Shown: positions 1-5,997 of the stretch, in pieces | Numbering within the stretch: the stretch's first letter is position 1 | Layout of the letters: every line of letters starts with the position of its first letter | From: W0P28-013 sp963593685 | GTDB lineage: Bacteria > Bacteroidota > Bacteroidia > Bacteroidales > Paludibacteraceae | Assembly: GCA_963593685.1 (NCBI GenBank) | Contig: CAVBBP010000033.1 | Location: 1 to 30,709 of the forward strand | Length of the DNA: 30,709 nucleotides | Direction of reading: 5' to 3' | Notes under the pieces: model-generated | What the model was told of the DNA's origin: nothing | Seen by the model: the letters and a program-made list of their open reading frames with translations, nothing else | Database searches by the model: none | Position numbers and translations under genes: made by a program

Positions 1-300
1 AACGCGAACACGGCATTGGGCGGCGAGTGTCAAAAATCAGGTTTTGTGTTTCGAGGGAGCGTCATCATTGTTTGAACGAAGTGAGTTTGATGACGCCGAA
101 ACCAAAACCGCCAATTTTTGGCAACGCTCGCGCCCCTGCCGCGACTTTTCTTTAATTCTTGATTTTGCTCACGCTCGGCATTGCTCAAACGAGTTTGGCA
201 CTGCGCTCGCTAATCGCAAAATTGGTTCGTTTCTTTTGGTCGTCAAAAGAAATGAACGAAAAAAGACAAAAAATATACTTGTGAGGAATTTTTAGAAATC
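1..300. repeat. Dispersed intergenic repeat, left window edge
   Basis: No gene is supported here. Two blocks, about 95-153 and 224-264, recur in reverse complement at 30595-30695, where they are contiguous; in this copy about 70 bases separate them. The second block is itself a hairpin (GTTCGTTTCTTTTG pairing with CAAAAGAAATGAAC, loop GTCGT). The open frame at 44-295 is a translation of this repeat, and its GSFLLVVKRNERKK segment is also produced by the copy at the other edge, which argues against a real protein. Confidence 0.7.
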
Positions 301-304
301 CCCT

Positions 305-370
305 AAAGTGTTACAAAATTCAAAAAGTGTTATAAAACTCAAAAAGTGTTATGGAAACTCAAAAAGTGAT
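305..370 (+). repeat. Tandem 19-20 bp repeat spanning the gdhA start codon
   Basis: The unit begins AAAGTGTTA and ends ACTCAA or ATTCAA. It starts at 305, 324, 343 and 363 (steps of 19, 19 and 20 bases). The third unit contains the ATG of gdhA (351-353) and the fourth, partial unit lies inside the coding sequence. No Shine-Dalgarno sequence is visible in the array. Confidence 0.85.
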
Positions 371-1688
371 AGACAATTTGCAGCGTCGTTTCCCGAACGA
401 ACCCGAATATATTCAGGCGGTGCGCGAGGTGCTGACTTCGATTGAAAGTGTGTATAATCGGCACCCAGAATTTGAGCGCGCCAACTTGATTGAACGCCTC
501 TGCATTCCCGACCGCATCATTTCGTTCCGCGTCAATTGGGTGGATGATCAAGGGCGTGTGCAGACCAACATGGGCTACCGCATACAGCACAACAACGCCA
601 TCGGCCCTTACAAAGGCGGCATGCGTTTTCATGCGTCGGTTTGCCCATCGATTCTGAAATTTTTGGCGTTTGAACAGACATTCAAAAATGCGCTTACCAC
701 GCTGCCGATGGGCGGTGCCAAGGGCGGTTCCGACTTTTCGCCGCGCGGCAAATCGAACGCCGAAATCATGCGTTTCTGCCAAGCGTTGGTGCTGGAACTT
801 TGGCGCAATATCGGTCCCGATACCGATGTTCCTGCGGGCGACATCGGCGTGGGCGGACGCGAGGTGGCCTATATGTATGGTATGTACAAGAAATTGGCAC
901 GCGAAAATACAGGCACATTCACGGGCAAAGGTATCGAGTTTGGCGGCTCGCTCATTCGTCCCGAAGCCACGGGCTATGGCAACATCTATTTCCTGATGAA
1001 TATGCTGAAAAGTCGCGGCATCAGCGACCTGAAAGGACAAACCGTCTGCATCTCTGGGGCGGGCAATGTGGCTACCTACACGGCCGAAAAAGTGCTCGAA
1101 TTGGGCGGTAAAGTGCTGACTATGAGCGACAGCGACGGCTACATCTACGACCCCGACGGCATCGACCGCAAAAAGTTGGATTATATTTTCGAACTGAAAC
1201 AGGTTTACCGCGGTCGCATTCGCGAATATGCCGAGAAATTTGGCTGTAAATATGTGGCTGGCGGTCGTCCGTGGCACGAAAAATGCACTATTGCACTGCC
1301 TTCGGCTACGCAGAACGAGTTAAACGGCGACGATGCGCGCGCTTTGGTTGCCAATGGCGTGATTGCCGTTTCGGAGGGCGCCAATATGCCCTCAACACCA
1401 GAAGCCATCAAGGTTTTCCAAGAGGCGAAAATTCTCTATGCGCCGGGCAAGGCGGCCAACGCTGGCGGCGTGTCGGTGTCGGGCTTGGAGATGACGCAAA
1501 ACGCCATGCACATCAGTTGGAGCAAGGACGAAGTCGATGACAAACTCTGCCAAATCATGGGCGACATCCACGCGCAGTGCGTCAAATATGGCACACAACC
1601 CGACGGCTCGGTCGATTATGTAAAAGGCGCAAACATCGCCGCCTTCATGAAAGTGGCTAAAGCCATGATGGCGCAAGGAATCGTTTGA
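351..1688 (+). CDS. gdhA: NADP-type glutamate dehydrogenase
   Basis: This cytoplasmic enzyme interconverts 2-oxoglutarate plus ammonium and glutamate, the main ammonium-assimilation entry in many Bacteroidales. The 445-residue length fits the hexameric small GDH family. Visible motifs are the substrate loop with PMGGAKGG at 119-126 (catalytic Lys124), the DVPAGDIG segment with the expected catalytic Asp164, and the Rossmann nucleotide-binding stretch SGAGNVATYTAEK from about 235. NADP rather than NAD use is inferred from overall family resemblance, not from a diagnostic residue. The gene stands alone: no gene precedes it, and 374 bases of repeats lie between it and the next predicted transcript. 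The start at 351 is the only sensible one and falls inside a tandem repeat, so leader and first codons share sequence. No good TTTG / TAnnTTTG promoter is visible close upstream. Confidence 0.97.
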   Translation: METQKVIDNLQRRFPNEPEYIQAVREVLTSIESVYNRHPEFERANLIERLCIPDRIISFRVNWVDDQGRVQTNMGYRIQHNNAIGPYKGGMRFHASVCPSILKFLAFEQTFKNALTTLPMGGAKGGSDFSPRGKSNAEIMRFCQALVLELWRNIGPDTDVPAGDIGVGGREVAYMYGMYKKLARENTGTFTGKGIEFGGSLIRPEATGYGNIYFLMNMLKSRGISDLKGQTVCISGAGNVATYTAEKVLELGGKVLTMSDSDGYIYDPDGIDRKKLDYIFELKQVYRGRIREYAEKFGCKYVAGGRPWHEKCTIALPSATQNELNGDDARALVANGVIAVSEGANMPSTPEAIKVFQEAKILYAPGKAANAGGVSVSGLEMTQNAMHISWSKDEVDDKLCQIMGDIHAQCVKYGTQPDGSVDYVKGANIAAFMKVAKAMMAQGIV

Positions 1689-2024
1689 GTGAGTTAGGAG
1701 TGAGGAATTAGGAGTTAGGAGTGGTGCGGTGAAGCCGCAATTTCAGATTTCAGATTTCAGATTTCAAATTGTAGGGACGCACCGAGTGCGTCCGAGCGAA
1801 GGCTTTTCCCCTTTGGGGAAAACGGGAAAAGAGGCCACAAAAGAAAATTAAGAATGAATAATTAAGAATTAAGAATTATTCGGTAGCCACGCCCAACTGC
1901 AAATAACCACAACGGACGCACGCGGTGCGTCACTACAACCATCGAATCATTGAATCATTCGGACTTTCACACTTTATGAACTTTACAAACTTTATAGACT
2001 TTCCACTTTACACACTTTATACAC
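1689..2024. repeat. Repeat-filled intergenic region after gdhA
   Basis: No gene seen. In order it holds TTAGGAGT-type repeats, a TGCGG/CCGCA hairpin (about 1718-1733), TTTCAGA repeats (1740-1766), the GGACGCACCGAGTGCGTCC palindrome at 1775-1793, a CCCC-TTT-GGGG hairpin near 1805-1822, a second GACGCAC/GTGCGTC palindrome at 1915-1931, and an array of ACTTTA(T/C)A units (about 1965-2037) running into the promoter at 2025-2056. Confidence 0.8.
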
Positions 2025-2056
2025 TTTCACACTTTCAACTAATTTTCGTACCTTTG
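2025..2056 (+). promoter_or_regulatory. Bacteroidetes-type promoter for the 2063-2288 RNA
   Basis: TTTC (2025-2028), a 20-base spacer, then TACCTTTG (2049-2056), matching the TTTG / TAnnTTTG pattern of the Bacteroidota primary sigma factor except for the last base of the -33 box. The -33 box belongs to an ACTTTCAC repeat. Expected transcription start is near 2063. Confidence 0.7.
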
Positions 2057-2062
2057 TTGCGT

Positions 2063-2288
2063 TCTTTGCGAAGAACGATAAAATAGAAAGACATTTACAG
2101 TTTCCCTTGGCAATTTGAAACTTCACAACTTTTGAATTAACCTACCGAGGCGAAAGCAATCGTAAATGGCTGCGTGGTATGTATCCAGTGTACATATCTG
2201 CGTGGGCTTTGCGTTGCTCGACCCTGTAGGTATGGCATTGTGAAGGCCTCAAATTGCGGGAAAGAGTAGCACGATTCCCGCGTTTTTT
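2063..2288 (+). ncRNA. Predicted structured RNA 1 with its own promoter and terminator
   Basis: The segment between a promoter and an intrinsic terminator has no convincing frame and is rich in hairpins. GTTCTT/AAGAAC lies at its 5' end, and GGTATGTA (2176-2183) pairs with TACATATC (2191-2198). A core at 2193-2250 follows, with ATATC, GTGGGCTT, GCGTTG, TGTAGG and GGCCT in fixed order. The GGCTTTGCGTTG side can pair with the later GCATTGTGAAGGCC. The same core in the same order recurs at 21821-21877 in another promoter-terminator unit. This organisation resembles described Bacteroidales RNA motifs with a promoter at one end and a terminator at the other (for example Bacteroidales-1), but I cannot confirm membership. 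It could be a free small RNA or an attenuator leader of the LytTR gene that starts right at its 3' end. Confidence 0.65.
2256..2288 (+). terminator. Intrinsic terminator of RNA 1
   Basis: GCGGGAA (2256-2262) pairs perfectly with TTCCCGC (2275-2281), followed by G and six T (2283-2288). The next three bases are the ATG of the LytTR gene. Confidence 0.85.
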
Positions 2289-2627
2289 ATGCCCACAAAA
2301 CAACACATAGCCGTATTTACACCCAAAGCCGTTAGGCTGGTGGCGTGGTGCGATGTGCTCTATTTCGACTACGATAAATCCTTGCAAGCATGGCTGCTCC
2401 ACACCTGCGACGGCCACTGCCACAAACTGCGCAAGGGCATTACCGCCGAACAAATTTTGGGCTGGCACACCGAATTGCTGCGCGCCAACAAAGGCTGCAT
2501 AGTGAACGCCGCTCACATCGATGGCATAGAGTACGCCACACTGCAATGCACGCTACGCACCACTGGCGTGCGCCTCGCCTTCTCGCGCGCCTGCTACGAC
2601 GCTTTCTGCGCTCGCTACGCCGAATAA
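2289..2627 (+). CDS. Solo LytTR-domain DNA-binding protein
   Basis: The 112-residue protein is essentially one LytTR domain, the beta-rich DNA-binding module of AgrA/LytR-type regulators. Seen in order: a short N-terminal strand, the segment with LLHTCDGHCHKLRKGIT, the LRANKGCIVNAAHIDGIEY stretch that is the family hallmark (an R-x-N-K-G-x-I-V-N core), and a final LAFSRACYDAFCARY helix. There is no receiver domain, membrane helix or signal peptide, so it would be a cytoplasmic regulator whose input comes from elsewhere. The start codon abuts the U-tract of the preceding terminator, leaving no room for a promoter of its own or a Shine-Dalgarno outside that hairpin, so expression should depend on readthrough. 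Targets are unknown. No other gene forms an operon with it; about 180 bases follow before the next start. Confidence 0.8.
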   Translation: MPTKQHIAVFTPKAVRLVAWCDVLYFDYDKSLQAWLLHTCDGHCHKLRKGITAEQILGWHTELLRANKGCIVNAAHIDGIEYATLQCTLRTTGVRLAFSRACYDAFCARYAE

Positions 2628-2771
2628 TTTCGCTTGCATACTTTTTTTGCTGTTCGCATACTGATATTCGCATTTGCGTATAAAATTTTGCAACTTGCTT
2701 ATTTTGAGCGAATTATGCGATTTTTGTGCAACATTTTAACTTAATTTTGCAACTGTTTATTAATCTTAAAA

Positions 2772-2790
2772 GTCCGAATAAGGAGCGGAC
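2772..2790 (+). promoter_or_regulatory. Leader hairpin with AAGGAG in the loop
   Basis: GTCCG (2772-2776) pairs with CGGAC (2786-2790), and the loop contains AAGGAG (2780-2785). ATAAAA follows directly, and the ATG at 2806 is 20 bases past AAGGAG, too far for a normal Shine-Dalgarno. A matching element lies at 14801-14820 on the other strand before another lipoprotein gene. Confidence 0.5.
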
Positions 2791-2805
2791 ATAAAACTAA
2801 CAAGT

Positions 2806-3123
2806 ATGAAAAAAGTATGTTTATCTCTCATTGTTGTGGTGTGTGCACTTTTGGGCATGACCTCTTGCACCAGCAAAAACTATTGCTACGAAGTGAAGGC
2901 AGAGTATGAGTATTGGAGCTCTTCTGATGAAGCGTGGAAATCTGACTCGGCCACAGAATATCATTATTGCACGCCACGCTGCATCAATGCTAGAATTTCT
3001 GAAGCCAAGAAGGAAATGAAGCAGATGAATCTCCGCAAAATCAAAATTACCAAGAAAAAACTGAACAAATCTGAAGCCGATTGCGAGGCAATGGGCGAAG
3101 ATGACAACTACTGGAACTTCTAA
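2806..3123 (+). CDS. Small predicted lipoprotein of unknown function
   Basis: I do not recognise a family. The 105-residue product has a lipoprotein signal peptide: MKK start, hydrophobic stretch, then LLGMTSC with the lipidated Cys at position 21. It should therefore be anchored to a membrane, probably the outer one. The mature part is short and polar, with many Tyr, Trp and acidic residues in the first half and a Lys-rich helix-like second half (EAKKEMKQMNLRKIKITKKK). Three more Cys (about 26, 58 and 63) could form disulfides. A TAATTTTG candidate -7 box lies at 2742-2749, but the nearest TTTG is only 15 bases upstream of it. The gene has a conserved leader hairpin and its own terminator downstream, so it is probably a single-gene transcript. 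Confidence 0.75.
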   Translation: MKKVCLSLIVVVCALLGMTSCTSKNYCYEVKAEYEYWSSSDEAWKSDSATEYHYCTPRCINARISEAKKEMKQMNLRKIKITKKKLNKSEADCEAMGEDDNYWNF

Positions 3124-3157
3124 ATCGAAAGTTCACTTTACGAAATAGGTAACAAAA

Positions 3158-3190
3158 AGCGGGCTGCCCATTTGGGCGGCTCGCTTTGTT
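3158..3190 (+). terminator. Terminator of the 2806 lipoprotein gene
   Basis: A 12-base-pair stem, AGCGGGCTGCCC (3158-3169) with GGGCGGCTCGCT (two G-U pairs), closes a four-base loop and is followed by TTGTTTTGTT. It starts 35 bases after the stop codon. Confidence 0.8.
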
Positions 3191-3280
3191 TTGTTCCCCG
3201 AATTTATAAGATTGACAATCCCCTAAAAAACAACCAAATCCGCAAAAATCTGCCCCACGAAAAACTTTTTGCTCAAAAAT

Positions 3281-3311
3281 TTTGTAGCGTAGGGAAAAAG
3301 TTGTACCTTTG
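3281..3311 (+). promoter_or_regulatory. Promoter of rpmE2
   Basis: TTTG (3281-3284), 19-base spacer, TACCTTTG (3304-3311): a full match to the Bacteroidota consensus. The start codon is at 3349, giving a leader of about 30 bases. Confidence 0.85.
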
Positions 3312-3348
3312 CACGCTGAAAAATAGTCAAATAAATACTCAATACACA

Positions 3349-3612
3349 ATGAAACAAGGAATTCATCCAGAAAGCTATCGTCCCGTGGCATTCAAGGACA
3401 TGTCGAACGAAGAGGTATTCGTTACGCGTTCTACTGTGGCTACGAAAGAAACCATCGACATCGATGGGGTAACTTATCCTTTGGTGAAGCTCGAAATTTC
3501 GAGTTCGTCGCACCCATTCTACACTGGCAAAACCAAGTTGGTGGACACCGCGGGTCGCGTGGACAAGTTCATGAGCCGCTACCAAAACAGAACGAGCCGC
3601 AACAAAAAATAG
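3349..3612 (+). CDS. rpmE2: 50S ribosomal protein L31 type B
   Basis: The 87-residue protein is a component of the large ribosomal subunit at the inter-subunit bridge. It begins MKQGIHPESYRPV and carries the L31 features SSSHPFYTGK and a C-terminal VDKFMSRYQ. The CxxC zinc-binding pairs of the zinc-containing (C+) L31 are absent; the protein has no Cys at all, which marks the C-minus type B paralogue that in many bacteria replaces the zinc form under zinc limitation. Here it may simply be the only L31. An upstream in-frame ATG at 3172 was rejected because it lies before the promoter and the family's N-terminus starts at MKQG. Promoter and terminator flank it closely, so it is monocistronic. 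No Zur-like operator is evident. Confidence 0.95.
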   Translation: MKQGIHPESYRPVAFKDMSNEEVFVTRSTVATKETIDIDGVTYPLVKLEISSSSHPFYTGKTKLVDTAGRVDKFMSRYQNRTSRNKK

Positions 3613-3650
3613 TGCTCGCATCTGTCGAGGAGTTCGACGATATAACGCTA

Positions 3651-3683
3651 AAAATCCGACCCTTTTGGAGTCGGATTTTTTTT
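3651..3683 (+). terminator. Terminator of rpmE2
   Basis: AAATCCGAC (3652-3660) pairs with GTCGGATTT (3670-3678), followed by a run of T. It starts about 40 bases after the rpmE2 stop. Confidence 0.9.
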
Positions 3684-3794
3684 GTGGAATTTCGTGCCAA
3701 ATAATTATTCGCTCAACGGAATCATCGAATGCCAGAATTGTTTCGGACGCACTTGCCGCATCCCTACTTTCGCACTTTCCACTTTACAAACTTT

Positions 3795-3974
3795 ATCATT
3801 ACTGTCCGCTAAAAGTCTGACCTATAGGTCAAAAAATTAAAAGAACGACCACCAGATTCGTCATTATTTGATTGAGGGGGGCTTACTTTTCAAAAAAAAC
3901 GCCCACAACACCGATTCATCGGCATTGCGGGCAACCTTTTTGCGCCTTCTCAACTTTTAGCGGACAGCAATGAT
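3795..3974. mobile_element. Internally deleted insertion sequence (MITE-like), copy 1
   Basis: Terminal inverted repeats at 3795-3816 and 3953-3974 match over 22 bases with one mismatch (core CTGTCCGCTAAAAGT). Positions from about 3832 onward match the 3' end of the longer copy at 29223-29683, including the last transposase codons (KERPP region) and a CCGAT/ATCGG hairpin. All of the transposase upstream of that is missing; the left end joins directly through a 14-base palindrome (TGACCTATAGGTCA, 3818-3831). The element interrupts a run of ACTTT repeats. It cannot move by itself. Confidence 0.8.
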
Positions 3975-3998
3975 AATTTATAGAATTTCCCTAAAAAC

Positions 3999-4026
3999 AA
4001 AAAACGCCCCTTGCGAGGCGTTTTTT
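3999..4026 (-). terminator. Terminator after the acyl-CoA synthetase gene
   Basis: AAAAAACGCC (3999-4008) and GGCGTTTTTT (4017-4026) form a symmetrical stem with T-tracts on both strands. It lies 20 bases beyond the stop of the minus-strand gene, so it serves that gene; it could also work in the other direction. Confidence 0.85.
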
Positions 4027-4046
4027 CGTTGCGGTTGCTGCACAAA

Positions 4047-5696
4047 TTATTTGTACATGAAGCGTTTGATGCTCTTTTTCGGCGTTTTTTCGAACTCTTC
4101 GTGATAGATTTCGATGGCCGAGATTTTTTCGTAGGCGGGCAACATCGCATTCAGTTCGGCGCGATTTTGCTCCATCACCTGCTTCAAATCCTCCTCTTTC
4201 AGTCCGTGTTTGAACGCATCGTCGAAATCGGGATAGACCAGCCCGACCAACTTTTCGTCGCGTTGCACCACAACACTTTCGGCCACATAGAGCAGGTTGT
4301 TCAGTTTGTCCTCAATCTCTTCGGGATAGATATTCTGCCCCGACGGACCGAGCAACATACTCTTGCAGCGCCCTTTGATAAACACATTTCCTTCGGCATC
4401 TATCACGCCAAGGTCGCCCGTGTGGAGCCAGCCGTCTTTGTCGATAGTCTGCGCGGTAGCAGCCTCGTTTTTGTAGTAGCCGAGCATCACATTCGGGCCT
4501 TTGCACACAATTTCGCCTACAACATTTTGCGGGTCGGGTGAAAGCACTTTCACCTCCATGCGCGGCGCAGCCTTGCCGCACGACGACTGCACAAAACGAC
4601 TCCAATCTTCGTAGCAGATAATCGGGCCGCACTCGGTCATGCCGTAGCCCACCGTGTAGGGGAATTCGATGGCTTTGAGCAGTTTTTCGACATCTTGGTT
4701 GAACGCCGCACCGCCCACAATCACCTCGATAAAGTTGCCACCAAAAGCATCGATGATGGTCTGCCGCACCTTGTTTTTGATAACGCCGCTGATGTAAGGC
4801 ATATTCAGCAAAATTTTCATCGTGGGCGTTTCGAGTTTTGGCATCACATTCTTTTTTATCACCTTTTCGATGATGAGCGGCACCGCCACCACCAAGCGCG
4901 GACGAATCTCGGCGAAGGCTTGGAAAATGATTTTCGGACTCGGAATGCGCGTGAGGAAATAGATGTGGCAGCCCAGCGAAAACTCGTGTATAAACTCGAA
5001 TGCGAGGCCATACATGTGAGCCATGGGCAGCATCATCACTATTTTGTCGCCCGGCACCATCGGCACAGCATTGTGTGCAAAAAGCAGGTTCGACAGCAGG
5101 CTGCGGTAGGGCAACATCACGCCTTTCGAAGCGCTGGTTGTCCCCGAAGTGTAGTTTATCAGCGCCAACTCTTCGGGGTCGCCTTTGTGGTAATTGAGAT
5201 GTTCGGGACGGAAATTTTTCGGATACTTTTTGCCGAAAAGTTCGTTCAAGTGTTCGCGCGCATAGGTCAAGCGCTCGTCGTGCGACACAAGCACCGAAAA
5301 GTCGTTCAGCAGACAGATGCCGAGCAGATTCGGCATGGCCTGTTCGTTCAGATTTTCCCAAACCACATCGCCCACAAAGAGCAGTTTTGCATCGGAATGA
5401 TTGACGATAGAATGAACATTATCGGCTTTGAACTCGTGTAGAATCGGCACAGCTACAGCGCCATAGGTGAGTGTCGCCAAAAAAGCCACGCCCCAATGCG
5501 AACTATTGCGGCCGCAGAGCGCAATACGATCGCCCTTTTGAATGCCACATTTTTCGAAAACAATGTGAAGTTTTGCTACCTTGCGCGCCACATCTTTGTA
5601 TTGCAGCGTTGCGCCTCTGTAATCGGTCAGCGCATCGAGATCCCAATGTTCTCGGATAGCGCGTTCGATAATTTGGTTGAAGGTTTCTTGTTCCAT
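4047..5696 (-). CDS. Long-chain fatty acid-CoA ligase-like AMP-binding protein
   Basis: This enzyme activates a carboxylic acid, probably a fatty acid, with ATP to an acyl-adenylate and then to acyl-CoA. The 549-residue product shows the ANL superfamily signatures in order: phosphate loop TSGTTSASKG (183-192), YGMTECGPI mid-protein, DGWLHTGDLG with the ribose-binding Asp, the hinge segment IKGRCKSML, and a C-terminal KTPKKSIKRF holding the expected catalytic Lys. No signal peptide is present, so it is cytoplasmic or peripheral on the inner membrane. I start it at the ATG at 5696 (MEQETFNQ), where resemblance to relatives begins; another ATG at 5708 would add four residues. A TACCTTTG box on the minus strand (5723-5730) suggests a promoter just upstream, without a clear -33 box. 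Substrate chain length cannot be read from the sequence. Confidence 0.9.
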   Translation of the reverse strand: MEQETFNQIIERAIREHWDLDALTDYRGATLQYKDVARKVAKLHIVFEKCGIQKGDRIALCGRNSSHWGVAFLATLTYGAVAVPILHEFKADNVHSIVNHSDAKLLFVGDVVWENLNEQAMPNLLGICLLNDFSVLVSHDERLTYAREHLNELFGKKYPKNFRPEHLNYHKGDPEELALINYTSGTTSASKGVMLPYRSLLSNLLFAHNAVPMVPGDKIVMMLPMAHMYGLAFEFIHEFSLGCHIYFLTRIPSPKIIFQAFAEIRPRLVVAVPLIIEKVIKKNVMPKLETPTMKILLNMPYISGVIKNKVRQTIIDAFGGNFIEVIVGGAAFNQDVEKLLKAIEFPYTVGYGMTECGPIICYEDWSRFVQSSCGKAAPRMEVKVLSPDPQNVVGEIVCKGPNVMLGYYKNEAATAQTIDKDGWLHTGDLGVIDAEGNVFIKGRCKSMLLGPSGQNIYPEEIEDKLNNLLYVAESVVVQRDEKLVGLVYPDFDDAFKHGLKEEDLKQVMEQNRAELNAMLPAYEKISAIEIYHEEFEKTPKKSIKRFMYK

Positions 5697-5722
5697 AAAA
5701 TAAAACATTTGGTAAAACGCCG

Positions 5723-5730
5723 CAAAGGTA
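5723..5730 (-). promoter_or_regulatory. Candidate -7 box for the acyl-CoA synthetase gene
   Basis: TACCTTTG on the minus strand, 27 bases before the start codon at 5696. No TTTG is found at the usual 19-21 bases. The adjacent CGACAAAAATGTCG (5731-5744) is a perfect 5-base inverted repeat that overlaps the spacer and might be an operator. Confidence 0.45.
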
Positions 5731-5749
5731 CGACATTTTTGTCGTGTGC

Positions 5750-5997
5750 CGCCCTTTTATTTGTTAAAAATTGCAGAAATTACAAAAACGGCGCTGAAAA
5801 TGCCCCTAAAAAAAGGTGAGAGGTTATAGGTTATAGGTGAGAGAATAAAGAATAAAGAGTAAGGAGCAAAGACGAAATAGTGAGAAAGTAGAAAGTAGGG
5901 ACGCACCGAGTGCGCTCCTACAAATCTATGTTCTATGCTCTATATTCTTAAAATCTCATCTTGCGACTTGCTACTCACATCTTGCGACTAATTATCG
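5750..5997. repeat. Repeat-filled gap between acyl-CoA synthetase and glycosyltransferase
   Basis: No gene seen. It contains AGGTTATAGG and AATAAAGA repeats, the GACGCACCGAGTGCG palindrome (5895-5921, with GTAGG/CCTAC outer arms), TTCTATGCTCTATATTCT repeats, and a short repeat with CTTGCTACTCACATCTTGCG (5959-5993) found again near 14052-14085 and 21545-21579. Confidence 0.7.

Noticed and set aside
44..295. 83-codon open frame at the left edge
   Set aside because: It is a translation of a dispersed repeat; the same LLVVKRNERKK string arises from the inverted copy at the right edge, and there is no ribosome site or domain.
339..1277. 312-codon reverse frame opposite gdhA
   Set aside because: Shadow of gdhA; no motif, and the sense gene is certain.
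3172..3348. Upstream extension of rpmE2
   Set aside because: Precedes the consensus promoter at 3281-3311 and includes the terminator of the previous gene; the L31 family begins at MKQGIHP.
3223..3621. 132-codon reverse frame opposite rpmE2
   Set aside because: Shadow of rpmE2 and its leader, with no domain.
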